Program-made: the position numbers and the translations under genes | Assembly (NCBI GenBank): GCA_019232795.1 | Contig: JAFANH010000021.1 | Span: forward strand, 1-40,455 | Length of the DNA: 40,455 bases | Origin: Burkholderiaceae bacterium | GTDB taxonomy: Bacteria > Pseudomonadota > Gammaproteobacteria > Burkholderiales > Burkholderiaceae_D | Reading direction: 5' to 3' | Notes under the pieces: generated by a model | Databases searched by the model: none | Told to the model about the DNA's origin: nothing | Seen by the model: the letters and a program-made list of their open reading frames with translations, nothing else | Part shown: one piece after another, positions 29,617-39,023 of the stretch | Layout of the letters: each line of letters begins with the position of its first letter | Position numbering within the stretch: the stretch's first letter is position 1

Positions 29617-31716
29617 ATGGCCAAACCTGCAAAAGCCGCAAGCTCAGCCCCCCTGCCGCCACGCACCCGCGCGGAAAACAACGCCAATAAGCTCGTCAAA
29701 CTTGGCCTGCGCACCGACATGGACCTGGTGCTGCACCTGCCGACGCGCTACGAGGATGAAACCCAGGTGTTCAGCATCCAGCAAGCCGCTGCCATGCCGA
29801 ACGCACAGGTTGAAGGGGTGGTCACGGCTTGCGAAGTGCAATACCGGCCGCGCCGGCAATTGGTGGTGACCATCGCCGACGACTCCAGCCAGCTGACCAT
29901 GCGTTTCCTGAATTTTTACGGAAGCCAGGCCAAGCAATTGGCCGAAGGCACGCGCGTGCGCGCACGCGGCGAGGTAAGGCATGGCTTTTTCGGCGCCGAA
30001 ATGGTGCACCCGAACTACAAGGTGGTGCTCGAAGGTGCGCCGCTGCCGACTGCGCTGACTCCGGTCTACCCGTCCGGAGAAGGTTTATCGCAGGCTTTCT
30101 TGCGCAAGGCGATTGCAGACGCCATGGCGCGCGCAGTCTGGCACGATACGCTGCCGGAAACGCTGCGTGCCTCGCTCAAGCTGGCCGCCTTCGAACCGGC
30201 CGTGCGCCTGCTGCACAATCCGCCTGCCGACGTTGATGAAGGCGCTCTCGAAGACCGTTCGCACCCGGCCTGGGTACGCATGAAGTTCGATGAATTGCTG
30301 GCGCAGCAGCTGTCGCTGAAACGCGCTCAGGCGGCGCGGCGCGCCAAGGTCGCCAACCCCTTGGCGCAAATCGGCGCGCTGTCGCAGAAATTTCTGCAAG
30401 GCCTGCCGTTTTCGCTGACCGGTGCACAGCAACGCGTGTTGGCGGAAATTCGCGCCGACTTGCGTGCCGTCCACCCCATGCAGCGGCTGCTGCAAGGCGA
30501 CGTCGGCAGTGGCAAGACCGTGGTGGCGGCGCTGGCCGCCGCGCAGGCCATCGACAGCGGTTTCCAGGCGGCGTTGATGGCGCCCACCGAAATCCTGGCC
30601 GACCAGCATTTCCGCAAGATCGCCGCCTGGATGGAACCCTTGGGCGTCAAGGTCGCCTGGCTGACTGGCAGCCTGAAGAAAAAGGAAAAGGCCGAAGCGC
30701 AGGCGCGCATCGAATCGGGCGAAGCGCAACTGGTGATCGGCACCCACGCATTGATCCAGGAAGCGGTGCAATTCGCCAGGCTGGGCCTGGTGATCGTCGA
30801 CGAGCAGCATCGCTTCGGCGTCGGCCAGCGGCTGGCCCTACGCAATAAAGGCAACAAGGTGGTGGGCCTGGACGCCCTGCATACCCGGGGAACGGTGCCG
30901 CATCAGCTGATGATGTCGGCCACGCCCATCCCGCGCACGCTGGCCATGACTTACTACGCCGACCTCGAAGTGTCGGTCATCGACGAGTTGCCGCCGGGCC
31001 GCACACCCATCCTCACACGCGTGATCGACCAGGAAAGGCGTGACGAAGTGATTGCGCGCGTGCATGCCGCCGCACTCGAAGGGCGGCAAGTCTACTGGGT
31101 CTGCCCGCTGATCGAGGAATCTGAAGCGCTGCAACTGCAGACCGCCACCGATACCCACGCGACGCTGGCGGCGGCCTTGCCCGACCTGCGGGTCGGCCTG
31201 GTGCACGGCCGCCTGAAGCCGGCCGAAAAGCAGCAAGTCATGGATGCTTTTGCGCGCGGCGACACCCACGTTCTGGTCGCCACCACGGTGATCGAAGTCG
31301 GTGTCGACGTGCCGAATGCCTCGCTGATGGTGATCGAACACGCAGAGCGCTTCGGTCTTTCGCAGCTGCATCAGTTGCGTGGGCGGGTCGGGCGCGGAGC
31401 GGCTGCCAGCGCCTGCCTGCTGCTGTACCAGGGCCCGCTCGGTCCGACCGCCAAGCAGCGCCTGCACACCATGCGCGAATACACCGACGGTTTCGAGATC
31501 GCCCGCATCGACCTGCAAATCCGCGGGCCCGGCGAATTCCTCGGCGCGCGCCAGTCCGGACAGGCCATGCTGCGCTTCGCCGATCTCGAAACCGACCAAT
31601 GGCTGGTGGAACGCGCCCGTGACGCCGCACAGACCTTGCTGCGCACCGACCCGGCCACGGTGGAAGCCCACTTGGCGCGCTGGCTCGGTGTGCGCGAAGA
31701 TTACCTCAAAGTCTGA
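29617..31716 (+). CDS. recG: ATP-dependent DNA helicase RecG
   Basis: A 699-residue superfamily 2 helicase that remodels stalled forks and branched DNA. The N-terminal wedge domain covers roughly 1-260. The helicase core has Walker A GDVGSGKT at 294-301, DEQH at 395-398, MSATPIPRTLAMTYY, and VATTVIEVGVDVPNA with HQLRGRVGRG. The RecG-type C-terminus (FEIARIDLQIRGPGEFLG) is intact. The ATG at 29617 is chosen; an in-frame ATG at 29563 would place the LexA box inside the coding region. No Shine-Dalgarno precedes 29617. It is divergent from queA. Confidence 0.96.
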   Translation: MAKPAKAASSAPLPPRTRAENNANKLVKLGLRTDMDLVLHLPTRYEDETQVFSIQQAAAMPNAQVEGVVTACEVQYRPRRQLVVTIADDSSQLTMRFLNFYGSQAKQLAEGTRVRARGEVRHGFFGAEMVHPNYKVVLEGAPLPTALTPVYPSGEGLSQAFLRKAIADAMARAVWHDTLPETLRASLKLAAFEPAVRLLHNPPADVDEGALEDRSHPAWVRMKFDELLAQQLSLKRAQAARRAKVANPLAQIGALSQKFLQGLPFSLTGAQQRVLAEIRADLRAVHPMQRLLQGDVGSGKTVVAALAAAQAIDSGFQAALMAPTEILADQHFRKIAAWMEPLGVKVAWLTGSLKKKEKAEAQARIESGEAQLVIGTHALIQEAVQFARLGLVIVDEQHRFGVGQRLALRNKGNKVVGLDALHTRGTVPHQLMMSATPIPRTLAMTYYADLEVSVIDELPPGRTPILTRVIDQERRDEVIARVHAAALEGRQVYWVCPLIEESEALQLQTATDTHATLAAALPDLRVGLVHGRLKPAEKQQVMDAFARGDTHVLVATTVIEVGVDVPNASLMVIEHAERFGLSQLHQLRGRVGRGAAASACLLLYQGPLGPTAKQRLHTMREYTDGFEIARIDLQIRGPGEFLGARQSGQAMLRFADLETDQWLVERARDAAQTLLRTDPATVEAHLARWLGVREDYLKV

Positions 31717-31801
31717 CGGCCGCCGAGGCTCACCGCCCGGCTTTCGCTCGCCCGATTACCGATCTTGCTGCCAAAGTCGCGTAGAGCGGGTGTGAACCAT
31801 A

Positions 31802-31807
31802 TACAAT
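31802..31807 (+). promoter_or_regulatory. Possible -10 element of the S-layer-like gene
   Basis: TACAAT lies 100 bases upstream of the start codon, in the 191-base gap after recG. No fitting -35 hexamer is seen, so this is only a weak candidate. The rest of the gap shows no clear structure. Confidence 0.22.
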
Positions 31808-31907
31808 GTTTTCCGCAAGAGCTATCGCGCCCCGATAACGAGTCGGTCGTCGACAATACGGGCAGCACTTTCATCAGGATTGAACAAAAACTCTCTAGGA
31901 ACGGGAC

Positions 31908-34900
31908 ATGGCATATACGGCGCAGATTCAGGCACTTTACGTGGCGTACTTCAACCGCCCGGCGGACGTCGCCGGCTTGAACTATTGGAACGGCGTATTA
32001 AGCAGCAACGGGGGCGATACCTCCGTCGTTTCGACCGCCTTTTCCCAGAGCGCCGAGTACCTTTCCAAATACGCCGGCATGACGCCGCAACAGGTCGTCA
32101 ACCAGGTTTACCTGAACCTGTTCGGTCATGCGGCCGACACGGCCGGACTCCAATACTGGAGCAATCTGCTCGCCAACGGCGCCTTGCACATTGCCGACAT
32201 CGTCACCGACGTGTCTGCCGGCGCTCAGGGCACCGACCTGACCGTTTATCAAAACCAGATTGCCGCCGCAACGCAATTCACACTGGCTTTGCAAAGCGGC
32301 AGCACAACGCAAGCCAACGGCTATAGCGGCGCCGCAGCCAATCTGGCGGCGTCGCAATTCCTGCAATCCGTGGTTGCCAATCCTTCCGGCGCGACCGGCC
32401 CCGCACTGTCGACCGTGCTGACCGGCGATCTCACCAACGCTCTCAGCCCCGCCAGCCTTCAAGCCAGCGTTGCCGCAGTCGACGCGGCCGGCAGCTCGGC
32501 AACCACTTATCTCCTGACCACCAAGGCCGACTCCTTGTTTGCTTCGGGCACCGGTCCGAACGTCTTCCATGGCGTCATCGACAATTATTTTGGCAGCCCG
32601 GAGCTGACTGCCACACTTGGCGCCGGAGACACGATAGTCGGTGCCGGCGCCTTCAATACCTTGTCGCTGACCGACAGCGACCCCACCGGCCTCGACACGA
32701 TTCCAGCATTGGCCAGCATTAACGCCATTCAGAATCTGACGCTGAAGACTGTCGGCAATGCGGGTAACGGCGCAAGCTATTTCGATATTTCCAGCCTGCC
32801 CAGCATCACTAGCGTGGTGGTGACATCATCCGGTTCCGGCACCGACGAAGTCAAGGCTGCAGCAACCGCCAACATCGCCGACACCGCGCTCGGAACCGGC
32901 GCCGGGGTCACCATTGGCGGCGGCGACAACGTTGTCGTGAGCAACGGCAGCGGCAATGTGACGGTCGGAGGAACGACAACCTCTCCGGTCGGCGCCATAT
33001 CGGTCAACACGGCGTCTTCCGGAACAGTCTCCATCGACGGCGGCAGCTCGGTCAGCCTGAATCTCGTCGGGCCCGGCTCGGTTGTCGTCGACCGGCACGC
33101 ATCCACGGCCGGCTCCATCGTCGTAAACGATAGCGGCGTGACGAACACGACCACCATCGCCATAGGCACTGCCACGGTCGCCGCTGGCGGCACCATCACA
33201 GTCAATGAATCGGGTGCCATGACTGCAAGCGGCTTGATGGGCGGTGTCACAACCCATGGCGGCTCGACCGTCGCGATCAATGAAACCGCGAACGTAACCG
33301 TAGCCGAAGCGGCGACGATTGCCGCCAACTCTCAGGCCGGCAGTGACGTTACGGTGGCACAAGGCAATAACCTCATCGTAGGCGGCACGGCCACCACTTC
33401 GGTCACGGTAAATCAAACTGCCACTGCGACTGCCGCACCTGCCGTTGCCGCCGTTGCGGCCACTGCAAACTCGGCGGCAGTCCCCGCTCAGGCCGGCACG
33501 CTCGGCGTGGCCGAAGGCAGCGTGACCGTCAATGATGCCAACGGTTTCAGTTCCACGGCTGCCAGCACGATCACCAGCATTGCGTTGACAAACGCTGCCA
33601 ACGCAACGATCAACGACAGCGCGCTCGCCAGCCTGTCCGTGGCAGGCGACACCGGCACGGTCGTGCTCGCCAACTACAATACGGCCGCACAGACTGCCGC
33701 CGCTTCGACCCTGAACCTGGCTGTCAACAGCCTGTCCGGCCTGACGTTCACTGATGCCAGCGGCGAAATCGGCACGCTGAACGTGACCACATCAGGCAAG
33801 ACCTCGGTTTTGAATGCCATCAACGACACGAACCTGACGACGCTCAACGCCAGTGGCAGCGCCGTGCTCAACCTGGCCACGGTCAACACCACATTAAAGA
33901 CGATTGCGATCAGCGGCGGCGCCGGTTTTACCGGCGATGTCAGCGCGCTCGGCAGCACGTTGAAATCCTTCACCAGTTCGGCCAGCGGCGCCATCACGAC
34001 CACGCTGGACGGCACGACCCAAAGTTTCATCAGCACCGGCTCGGGGCGCGACATCGTTACCCTTACCGCCGATGCCGACAAGGTCATCAAGGCCGGCAGC
34101 GCCAGCAACAATGAACTGATATTGAATGCCCCTGCCGCCACCTTCACCGCTGCAGGCACCGGGGCCGACGTCAGCGGTTTCACTATCCTGGGCGTCAGCG
34201 CCGCGTCCTATGGTGTTTACGATCTTTCTGTTCTGACCGGGTTCAACTCCATCGATGTGCAGAACGTGCAAACATCGGCGTCCGATAGCTTCATCCATGT
34301 AAAGACCGGCAGCGCGCTGTCCATCGACGCTTCTTCCCTCACCACCGGCTCCGTCATCTACCAGACCGCCGATAGCACGGGCAGCACCGATAGCGTCAGT
34401 CTCACGCTCGGCAGCGGCGGCAAGGGCATTACGGTCGGCACCTCCGGCGGCCTGACGCTGGAGGATGCCAATCAGGTTGGCATCGCCACGATCAATCTCA
34501 ACAGCAATAGCACGACGACCAATGCAATCGGCATATTGACCGACCACGGCCTGGGGACATTGAATGTGAGCGGTACCGCCGGTTTGTCCATAGGCAACCT
34601 GAGCGAATCAAGTTCGCCTTCGGCATCCTTCACACTCAACAACACCAGCGCCGGTGCACTCTCTCTCGCGGCCTTTTCTGACGGAAATCTCGGGACGCTG
34701 TATCTGACCGGAACGGGGGCAGAGGCAATCGGCGTACTCAATGACGATGCCGCCAGCCTCGCAATCAACAATAGCAACAGCGCAGGCGCAACTTTCGTTA
34801 CCGTGAGCGACTACGCCGGTTCGTTCGCCTTATCCATCACCGGCGCCGGCAGCACGACGATCGGCACCCTTAACGACAGCGGCACCGGCGCCGCAGCGCT

Positions 34901-36071
34901 GACCTTGAACGATAGCGCATCGACCAACGTCACTGTTTCCGAGATTACTATCGGCACCTCCGTAACGGCCACAAGCGAAACGCTCACTAATACCGGATCC
35001 GGCACATTCACCATCGTGGGCGAAAGCAGCGCTTTTACAACGGTCACCGTCAGTGGCAACGTCGCACTCGGCATCAACAATCTCAATCCCATCGGCCTGA
35101 GCGCGCCAGCCGCCATTGCCGACACGTTTACCGCCGGCACCCTGGCACCCACCGCTACCGACGCTACCGCCACCTACGCGATGACAGCCCTGAAGGCTGG
35201 ACAGGCCTATACGATCGATGGCCTGACTGTCGTCGCCACTTCCCCCATGACGGCCCAGCAAGTCGCCGACGCCTTCGTCGCCGGCGTGAACGGCGCAAAC
35301 TACGTGGTCTCCGGTTCCTATGTAACGCCGGCCGACTGGGTCGGCGTGACGGCATCCGACAGCAACAAGGCTATTCTGACCCTCACCAGTTCCGCCACCA
35401 ACGCCAGCAGTGACCCCGGAAGCGCCAACGGCGGCACCAGCGGCGTCTTCACGCTGACTTCGACCGCGGGCACCACCTTCAGCGCCGGCACCGACAATGC
35501 GCACATCAGTCTCTCGCTCGCGGGTGCGGCGAAGGGCAACACCGACACCATTACGGTCGGCAACGGCAACAACATCATCGTCGATGCCAGCACGCTGGGC
35601 ACGGTCAACGTAACCGTCGGCGGCGGTTCGAACCTGATCCTGCTCGGCAGTGCAAACGCCAACACCACCGCGACCTTCAACGTCACCCTGGGCGCGCATA
35701 CTGCCGCCGGCGGAGGCGACCAGATCAGTGTCGGCACTGCCGGCGATCACTACAACTCGGCCCCTGATCTCGTTGTCACGGGCGCTGCGATCGGCGATAT
35801 CATCACCCTCGCCGCGGACAGCGCCTCCAGTGCCGCCGCCTTGACTGCAACCAGCCTGGCGTCGGCCACTACGGTCGCCCAAGCAGTCACGGCCCTCGAG
35901 ACGGCGCTCGGAACGACGGGGCATACGGTGGTCTACGGCATCTATGCCGGCAACACCTACATTGCCGAAACCTCGGTCGGCATCCCGGTTGAGTCGGACA
36001 CCTCGATCGTCGAATTGGTGGGGGTGCATACCGTGACCGCCGCGGCCGGACACATTGTCGTTGCCTCCTAG
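31908..36071 (+). CDS. Large S-layer/adhesin-like secreted protein with DUF4214-type N-terminus
   Basis: A 1387-residue protein with no cysteine, few lysines, and heavy use of Thr, Ser, Ala, Gly and Asn. Residues about 5-130 hold two related units (IQALYVAYFNRPADVAGLNYW and VNQVYLNLFGHAADTAGLQYW), which match the DUF4214 pattern. From about 200 on it is beta-strand repeat sequence with runs such as VTVGG and GNGNNIIV, but no canonical RTX nonapeptides. Three degenerate ~45-residue repeats start at 882, 928 and 973. The C-terminus (HTVVYGIYAGNTYIAETS, then VELVGVHTVTAA) resembles the ends of type I-secreted surface proteins. There is no N-terminal signal peptide, so C-terminal secretion is inferred. 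An AGGA precedes the ATG. No exporter gene is nearby. S-layer subunit, adhesin or biofilm protein are all possible. Confidence 0.8.
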   Translation: MAYTAQIQALYVAYFNRPADVAGLNYWNGVLSSNGGDTSVVSTAFSQSAEYLSKYAGMTPQQVVNQVYLNLFGHAADTAGLQYWSNLLANGALHIADIVTDVSAGAQGTDLTVYQNQIAAATQFTLALQSGSTTQANGYSGAAANLAASQFLQSVVANPSGATGPALSTVLTGDLTNALSPASLQASVAAVDAAGSSATTYLLTTKADSLFASGTGPNVFHGVIDNYFGSPELTATLGAGDTIVGAGAFNTLSLTDSDPTGLDTIPALASINAIQNLTLKTVGNAGNGASYFDISSLPSITSVVVTSSGSGTDEVKAAATANIADTALGTGAGVTIGGGDNVVVSNGSGNVTVGGTTTSPVGAISVNTASSGTVSIDGGSSVSLNLVGPGSVVVDRHASTAGSIVVNDSGVTNTTTIAIGTATVAAGGTITVNESGAMTASGLMGGVTTHGGSTVAINETANVTVAEAATIAANSQAGSDVTVAQGNNLIVGGTATTSVTVNQTATATAAPAVAAVAATANSAAVPAQAGTLGVAEGSVTVNDANGFSSTAASTITSIALTNAANATINDSALASLSVAGDTGTVVLANYNTAAQTAAASTLNLAVNSLSGLTFTDASGEIGTLNVTTSGKTSVLNAINDTNLTTLNASGSAVLNLATVNTTLKTIAISGGAGFTGDVSALGSTLKSFTSSASGAITTTLDGTTQSFISTGSGRDIVTLTADADKVIKAGSASNNELILNAPAATFTAAGTGADVSGFTILGVSAASYGVYDLSVLTGFNSIDVQNVQTSASDSFIHVKTGSALSIDASSLTTGSVIYQTADSTGSTDSVSLTLGSGGKGITVGTSGGLTLEDANQVGIATINLNSNSTTTNAIGILTDHGLGTLNVSGTAGLSIGNLSESSSPSASFTLNNTSAGALSLAAFSDGNLGTLYLTGTGAEAIGVLNDDAASLAINNSNSAGATFVTVSDYAGSFALSITGAGSTTIGTLNDSGTGAAALTLNDSASTNVTVSEITIGTSVTATSETLTNTGSGTFTIVGESSAFTTVTVSGNVALGINNLNPIGLSAPAAIADTFTAGTLAPTATDATATYAMTALKAGQAYTIDGLTVVATSPMTAQQVADAFVAGVNGANYVVSGSYVTPADWVGVTASDSNKAILTLTSSATNASSDPGSANGGTSGVFTLTSTAGTTFSAGTDNAHISLSLAGAAKGNTDTITVGNGNNIIVDASTLGTVNVTVGGGSNLILLGSANANTTATFNVTLGAHTAAGGGDQISVGTAGDHYNSAPDLVVTGAAIGDIITLAADSASSAAALTATSLASATTVAQAVTALETALGTTGHTVVYGIYAGNTYIAETSVGIPVESDTSIVELVGVHTVTAAAGHIVVAS
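34551..34958 (+). repeat. Three degenerate tandem repeats coding ~45 residues each
   Basis: Units begin at 34551 (LGTLNVSGTAGLSIGNLSES), 34689 (LGTLYLTGTGAEAIGVLNDD) and 34824 (FALSITGAGSTTIGTLNDSG), with a period of 46 then 45 codons. Each continues with a Leu/Asn/Ser/Ala strand-turn-strand pattern. They are diverged at DNA level. Confidence 0.65.
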
Positions 36072-36085
36072 TTCCCTGGTCCGGA

Positions 36086-36118
36086 TGCCCTTGCCTCCCG
36101 CATATGGAGGCGAGGGCA
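36086..36118 (+). terminator. Hairpin after the S-layer-like gene, without U-tract
   Basis: A 13-bp stem (36086-36098 with 36106-36118, one G-U pair) with a 7-base loop begins 15 bases after the stop codon. It is followed by ACGTAAAATT, not a T-run, so it may stabilise the mRNA 3' end as much as terminate. Confidence 0.55.
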
Positions 36119-36219
36119 ACGTAAAATTGCCATGAGCGATAAAATACGGCTATTGATTTCCTCTTCCCAATTTGTCGCCAGGCAAGTCTTTTGAATCCGT
36201 CCGGTACGACCCAATTTGC

Positions 36220-37164
36220 ATGACCCTAACCGAACTCAAATATATTGTCGCCGTCGCCCGCGAAAGGCATTTCGGGCACGCTGCCGAAGCCTGCTTCGTC
36301 GCACAGCCGACCCTATCGGTGGCAATCAAGAAACTTGAGGACGAGCTGGGGGTCGTGATTTTCGAGCGGGGCGGCACCGAAATTTCGACCACGCCGCTCG
36401 GTGCGCAAATTGTCGCCCAAGCTGAACGCGTGCTCGAGCAAACTGCCGCCATCAAGGAGATCGCGCGGCAGAACAAGGATCCGCTGGCTGGCCAGTTCCG
36501 GCTCGGCATCATTTACACCATTGCGCCCTACCTGTTGCCGCAGCTGGTCAAGAACATGATCGAGCGCGTGCCGCAAATGCCGCTGATCCTGCAAGAGAAT
36601 TTCACGGTGCGGCTGGTGGAAGCCTTGCGCCAGGGCGAATTGGACGCGGCCATCATGGCCTTGCCGTTTCCCGAACAAGGCTTGATGGTGCAAGCCCTGT
36701 ACGACGAACCCTTCGTAGTGGCCCTGCCCAAGGATCATCCCTGGGCCGGCCGCGCAGCCATCGACGCCCAGGAATTGAAGTCGCAGACCATGCTCCTGCT
36801 CGGCAACGGCCATTGCTTCCGCGATCAGGTGCTGGAACTATGTCCTGAAATGTCGCGTTTCTCGACCTCGGGCGACGGCATCGCCCGCACCTTCGAGGGT
36901 TCGTCGCTGGAAACCATACGCCACATGGTGGCGTCAGGCATAGGCATCACGGTCTTGCCGCGCGCTTCTGTGCCTGACATGCAAGCCGACAGCGGCATGC
37001 TGCGCTATGTACCGTTTTCCGACCCGGTTCCCTCGCGCCGCGTGGTCGTCGCCTGGCGCAAGAGCTTTACGCGCCACAGCGCCATCGAGGCCTTGCGGCA
37101 GGCGGTACTGGCATGTACGCTGCCGGGCGTCGCCATGCTCGACCATGCACCGGTCGAAGGTTAA
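36220..37164 (+). CDS. oxyR: Hydrogen-peroxide-responsive LysR-type regulator OxyR
   Basis: A 314-residue LysR-family activator. The N-terminal winged helix-turn-helix is at about 1-60 ([31 protein letters not shown]). The redox cysteines are Cys199 and Cys208 in [12 protein letters not shown], the same positions as in E. coli OxyR, so disulfide sensing of peroxide should be intact. The ATG at 36220 gives the usual [10 protein letters not shown] start. No peroxidase or catalase gene is adjacent; its downstream neighbour, 13 bases away, is ubiA, suggesting joint transcription with ubiquinone synthesis. Confidence 0.95.
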   Translation: MTLTELKYIVAVARERHFGHAAEACFVAQPTLSVAIKKLEDELGVVIFERGGTEISTTPLGAQIVAQAERVLEQTAAIKEIARQNKDPLAGQFRLGIIYTIAPYLLPQLVKNMIERVPQMPLILQENFTVRLVEALRQGELDAAIMALPFPEQGLMVQALYDEPFVVALPKDHPWAGRAAIDAQELKSQTMLLLGNGHCFRDQVLELCPEMSRFSTSGDGIARTFEGSSLETIRHMVASGIGITVLPRASVPDMQADSGMLRYVPFSDPVPSRRVVVAWRKSFTRHSAIEALRQAVLACTLPGVAMLDHAPVEG

Positions 37165-37177
37165 TTTTCACATCTCA

Positions 37178-38035
37178 ATGAATCGTCTTAGCCTGTACTT
37201 CAAGTTGATCCGCCTGGATAAACCGATCGGCATCCTGCTGCTGCTGTGGCCGACGCTGGGCGCCCTCTGGCTGGCCTCGAGTGGCCACCCGGACTGGCGT
37301 TTGTTGGCCATCTTCACGCTCGGCACGGTATTGATGCGTTCGGCGGGTTGCGCCATCAACGATTTTGCTGATCGCGATTTCGACAAACACGTAAAACGCA
37401 CCGCTGAACGTCCGCTGACCAGCGGCCGCATCGCGGGCTGGGAAGCCGTAGCCGTGGCCGTAGTGCTGGCGCTGGTTTCCTTTGCCCTGATTCTGCCGCT
37501 AAACCTGCTGACCAAACAGCTCTCAGTGATAGCCGTCATCATCGCCGCCAGCTATCCCTACTTCAAGCGCTTCTTCGCTATTCCGCAGGCCTACCTCGGC
37601 ATCGCCTTCGGTTTCGGTATTCCGATGGCATTCGCGGCCGTACAAAACACGGTGCCCGCCGGTGCGTGGATACTGCTGGCGGCGAATATCCTGTGGGCAG
37701 TGGCCTACGACACCGAGTATGCGATGGTTGACCGTGACGACGATTTGAAGATAGGTATCAAAACCTCGGCCATCACCTTCGGCCGCTTCGACGTCGGCGC
37801 CGTCATGCTGTGTTATGCGCTGAGCGGTTTGATCACGCTGTGGGTAGGCTGGCAGTTCGGGCTGCACACCTGGTTCGTGGGCGGCCTGTTGCTGGCGGCC
37901 AGCTGCGCACTGTATCACTACACGCTGATACGCGAACGCGAGCGTATGCCTTGCCTCGCAGCCTTTCGCCACAACAATTGGCTGGGGGCGTCGGTGTTTG
38001 CTGGGATTGCTGCGAATTACGTTTTCGGAACCTAA
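37178..38035 (+). CDS. ubiA: 4-hydroxybenzoate polyprenyltransferase
   Basis: A 285-residue integral membrane prenyltransferase that attaches the polyprenyl tail to 4-hydroxybenzoate, an early step in ubiquinone synthesis. Both Asp-rich Mg-diphosphate motifs are present: NDFADRDFD at 61-69 and [13 protein letters not shown] at 177-189. About eight hydrophobic helices are visible. The start is ATG 37178, 13 bases after the oxyR stop. The longer open frame to 37007 lies within oxyR and is not used. Confidence 0.96.
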   Translation: MNRLSLYFKLIRLDKPIGILLLLWPTLGALWLASSGHPDWRLLAIFTLGTVLMRSAGCAINDFADRDFDKHVKRTAERPLTSGRIAGWEAVAVAVVLALVSFALILPLNLLTKQLSVIAVIIAASYPYFKRFFAIPQAYLGIAFGFGIPMAFAAVQNTVPAGAWILLAANILWAVAYDTEYAMVDRDDDLKIGIKTSAITFGRFDVGAVMLCYALSGLITLWVGWQFGLHTWFVGGLLLAASCALYHYTLIRERERMPCLAAFRHNNWLGASVFAGIAANYVFGT

Positions 38036-38055
38036 AGCACTCTATGCCAATCCCC

Positions 38056-38144
38056 GTCGTTCCCGCGAAGGCGGGAACCCAGATAATTTTTTGCTCTTAG
38101 CGTCAGACAACTTCAACCTGGGTTCCCGCCTTCGCGGGAACGAC
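38056..38144. repeat. Inverted pair of 27-bp REP-like palindromic repeats
   Basis: The unit at 38056-38082 and its exact reverse complement at 38118-38144 are separated by 35 bases. Each unit contains its own hairpin, GTTCCCGC-GAAG-GCGGGAAC. The pair sits between the convergent ends of ubiA (38035) and proC (38190). It could act as a bidirectional terminator or mRNA 3' stabiliser, like paired REP elements elsewhere. GTTCCCGC/GCGGGAAC-type palindromes are common dispersed repeats in proteobacteria. Confidence 0.85.
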
Positions 38145-38189
38145 AGATGTAGTGGAACTTGCCAATAGTGGTGAGGACATCCAACCGCA

Positions 38190-39023
38190 TTAGTCCTGGC
38201 CGAATTCCTCGCCGAGTTCTTTGCCGCGCGCTGCCGCGGCATGCAGCGCACGCACGATGGCTTGCTTGACGCCGTCGCCATCCATGCTGGTCAACGCCGC
38301 GTAAGTCGTACCGCCCTTGGAAGTCACGCGCTCGCGCAACACCGATACCGGCTCCACCGATTGCGCAGCCAGCTGGGCAGCGCCGGTGAAGGTGGCGATG
38401 GCCAATTGCGTACCCTGCTCCGCACTGAGCCCCATTTCCTGCGCCGCCTGCTGCATCGCTTCGATGAAATAAAACACATAGGCCGGGCCGCTGCCAGACA
38501 CTGCCGTCACCGGATCGATCAGGCTTTCGTCATCGAGCCAGACCGTGCCGCCCACCGCGCGCAATACCGTATCAGCCATCTCGCGCTGCGCGGCGGTCAC
38601 GCCGCTCAGGGCTGCCATGCCGGTAATGCCCTTGCCTATCAATGCCGGCGTATTCGGCATGCAGCGCACGATGGAGATATGGCCGTTCAGCCAGCGCGAC
38701 AAATCCACGGCGCGGATACCGGCCGCAATCGACACCACCAGTTGCCCGTTCATGAAAGCAGCCAGAGCGGCGGCCGCCTCGCGCATCTGCTGCGGCTTGA
38801 CCGCCAGCACGATCACATCAGCCTGGGCGACCTTGGCATCGATTGCCTCAGCCGTGACTACGCCAAAACGCTGAACCAGCTTGTGCAGCGCTTCGGCATT
38901 CGGGTCGACCACGTGGATATCCTGCGCCTGCGCGCATTTGCCGATCAGGCCGCCGATCAAGGCGGTAGCCATATTGCCGCCGCCGATAAAGCTGATTTTC
39001 AACGCGTCCATATTGATATTCAT
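38190..39023 (-). CDS. proC: Pyrroline-5-carboxylate reductase
   Basis: A 277-residue enzyme making the last step of proline synthesis with NAD(P)H. The dinucleotide-binding motif FIGGGNMATALIGGL begins near residue 12. The C-terminal signature includes VTAVSGSGPAYVFYFIEAM and LRERVTSKGGTTYAAL. The ATG at 39023 overlaps the yggS stop by four bases and has GGGA upstream; an ATG four codons in is a less likely start. yggS-proC is a widespread gene pair. Confidence 0.97.
   Translation of the reverse strand: MNINMDALKISFIGGGNMATALIGGLIGKCAQAQDIHVVDPNAEALHKLVQRFGVVTAEAIDAKVAQADVIVLAVKPQQMREAAAALAAFMNGQLVVSIAAGIRAVDLSRWLNGHISIVRCMPNTPALIGKGITGMAALSGVTAAQREMADTVLRAVGGTVWLDDESLIDPVTAVSGSGPAYVFYFIEAMQQAAQEMGLSAEQGTQLAIATFTGAAQLAAQSVEPVSVLRERVTSKGGTTYAALTSMDGDGVKQAIVRALHAAAARGKELGEEFGQD

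Noticed and set aside
35560-35680. RTX calcium-binding repeats in the surface protein (GNGNNIIVDAS, GGGSNLILLGS)
   Set aside because: They are degenerate and isolated. The repeating GGXGXDXUX nonapeptide is absent, so classical RTX binding is not supported.
34830-36119. A 429-codon minus-strand frame under the surface-protein gene
   Set aside because: The product is Gly/Arg/Asp-rich shadow sequence, and the plus strand clearly carries the real protein.
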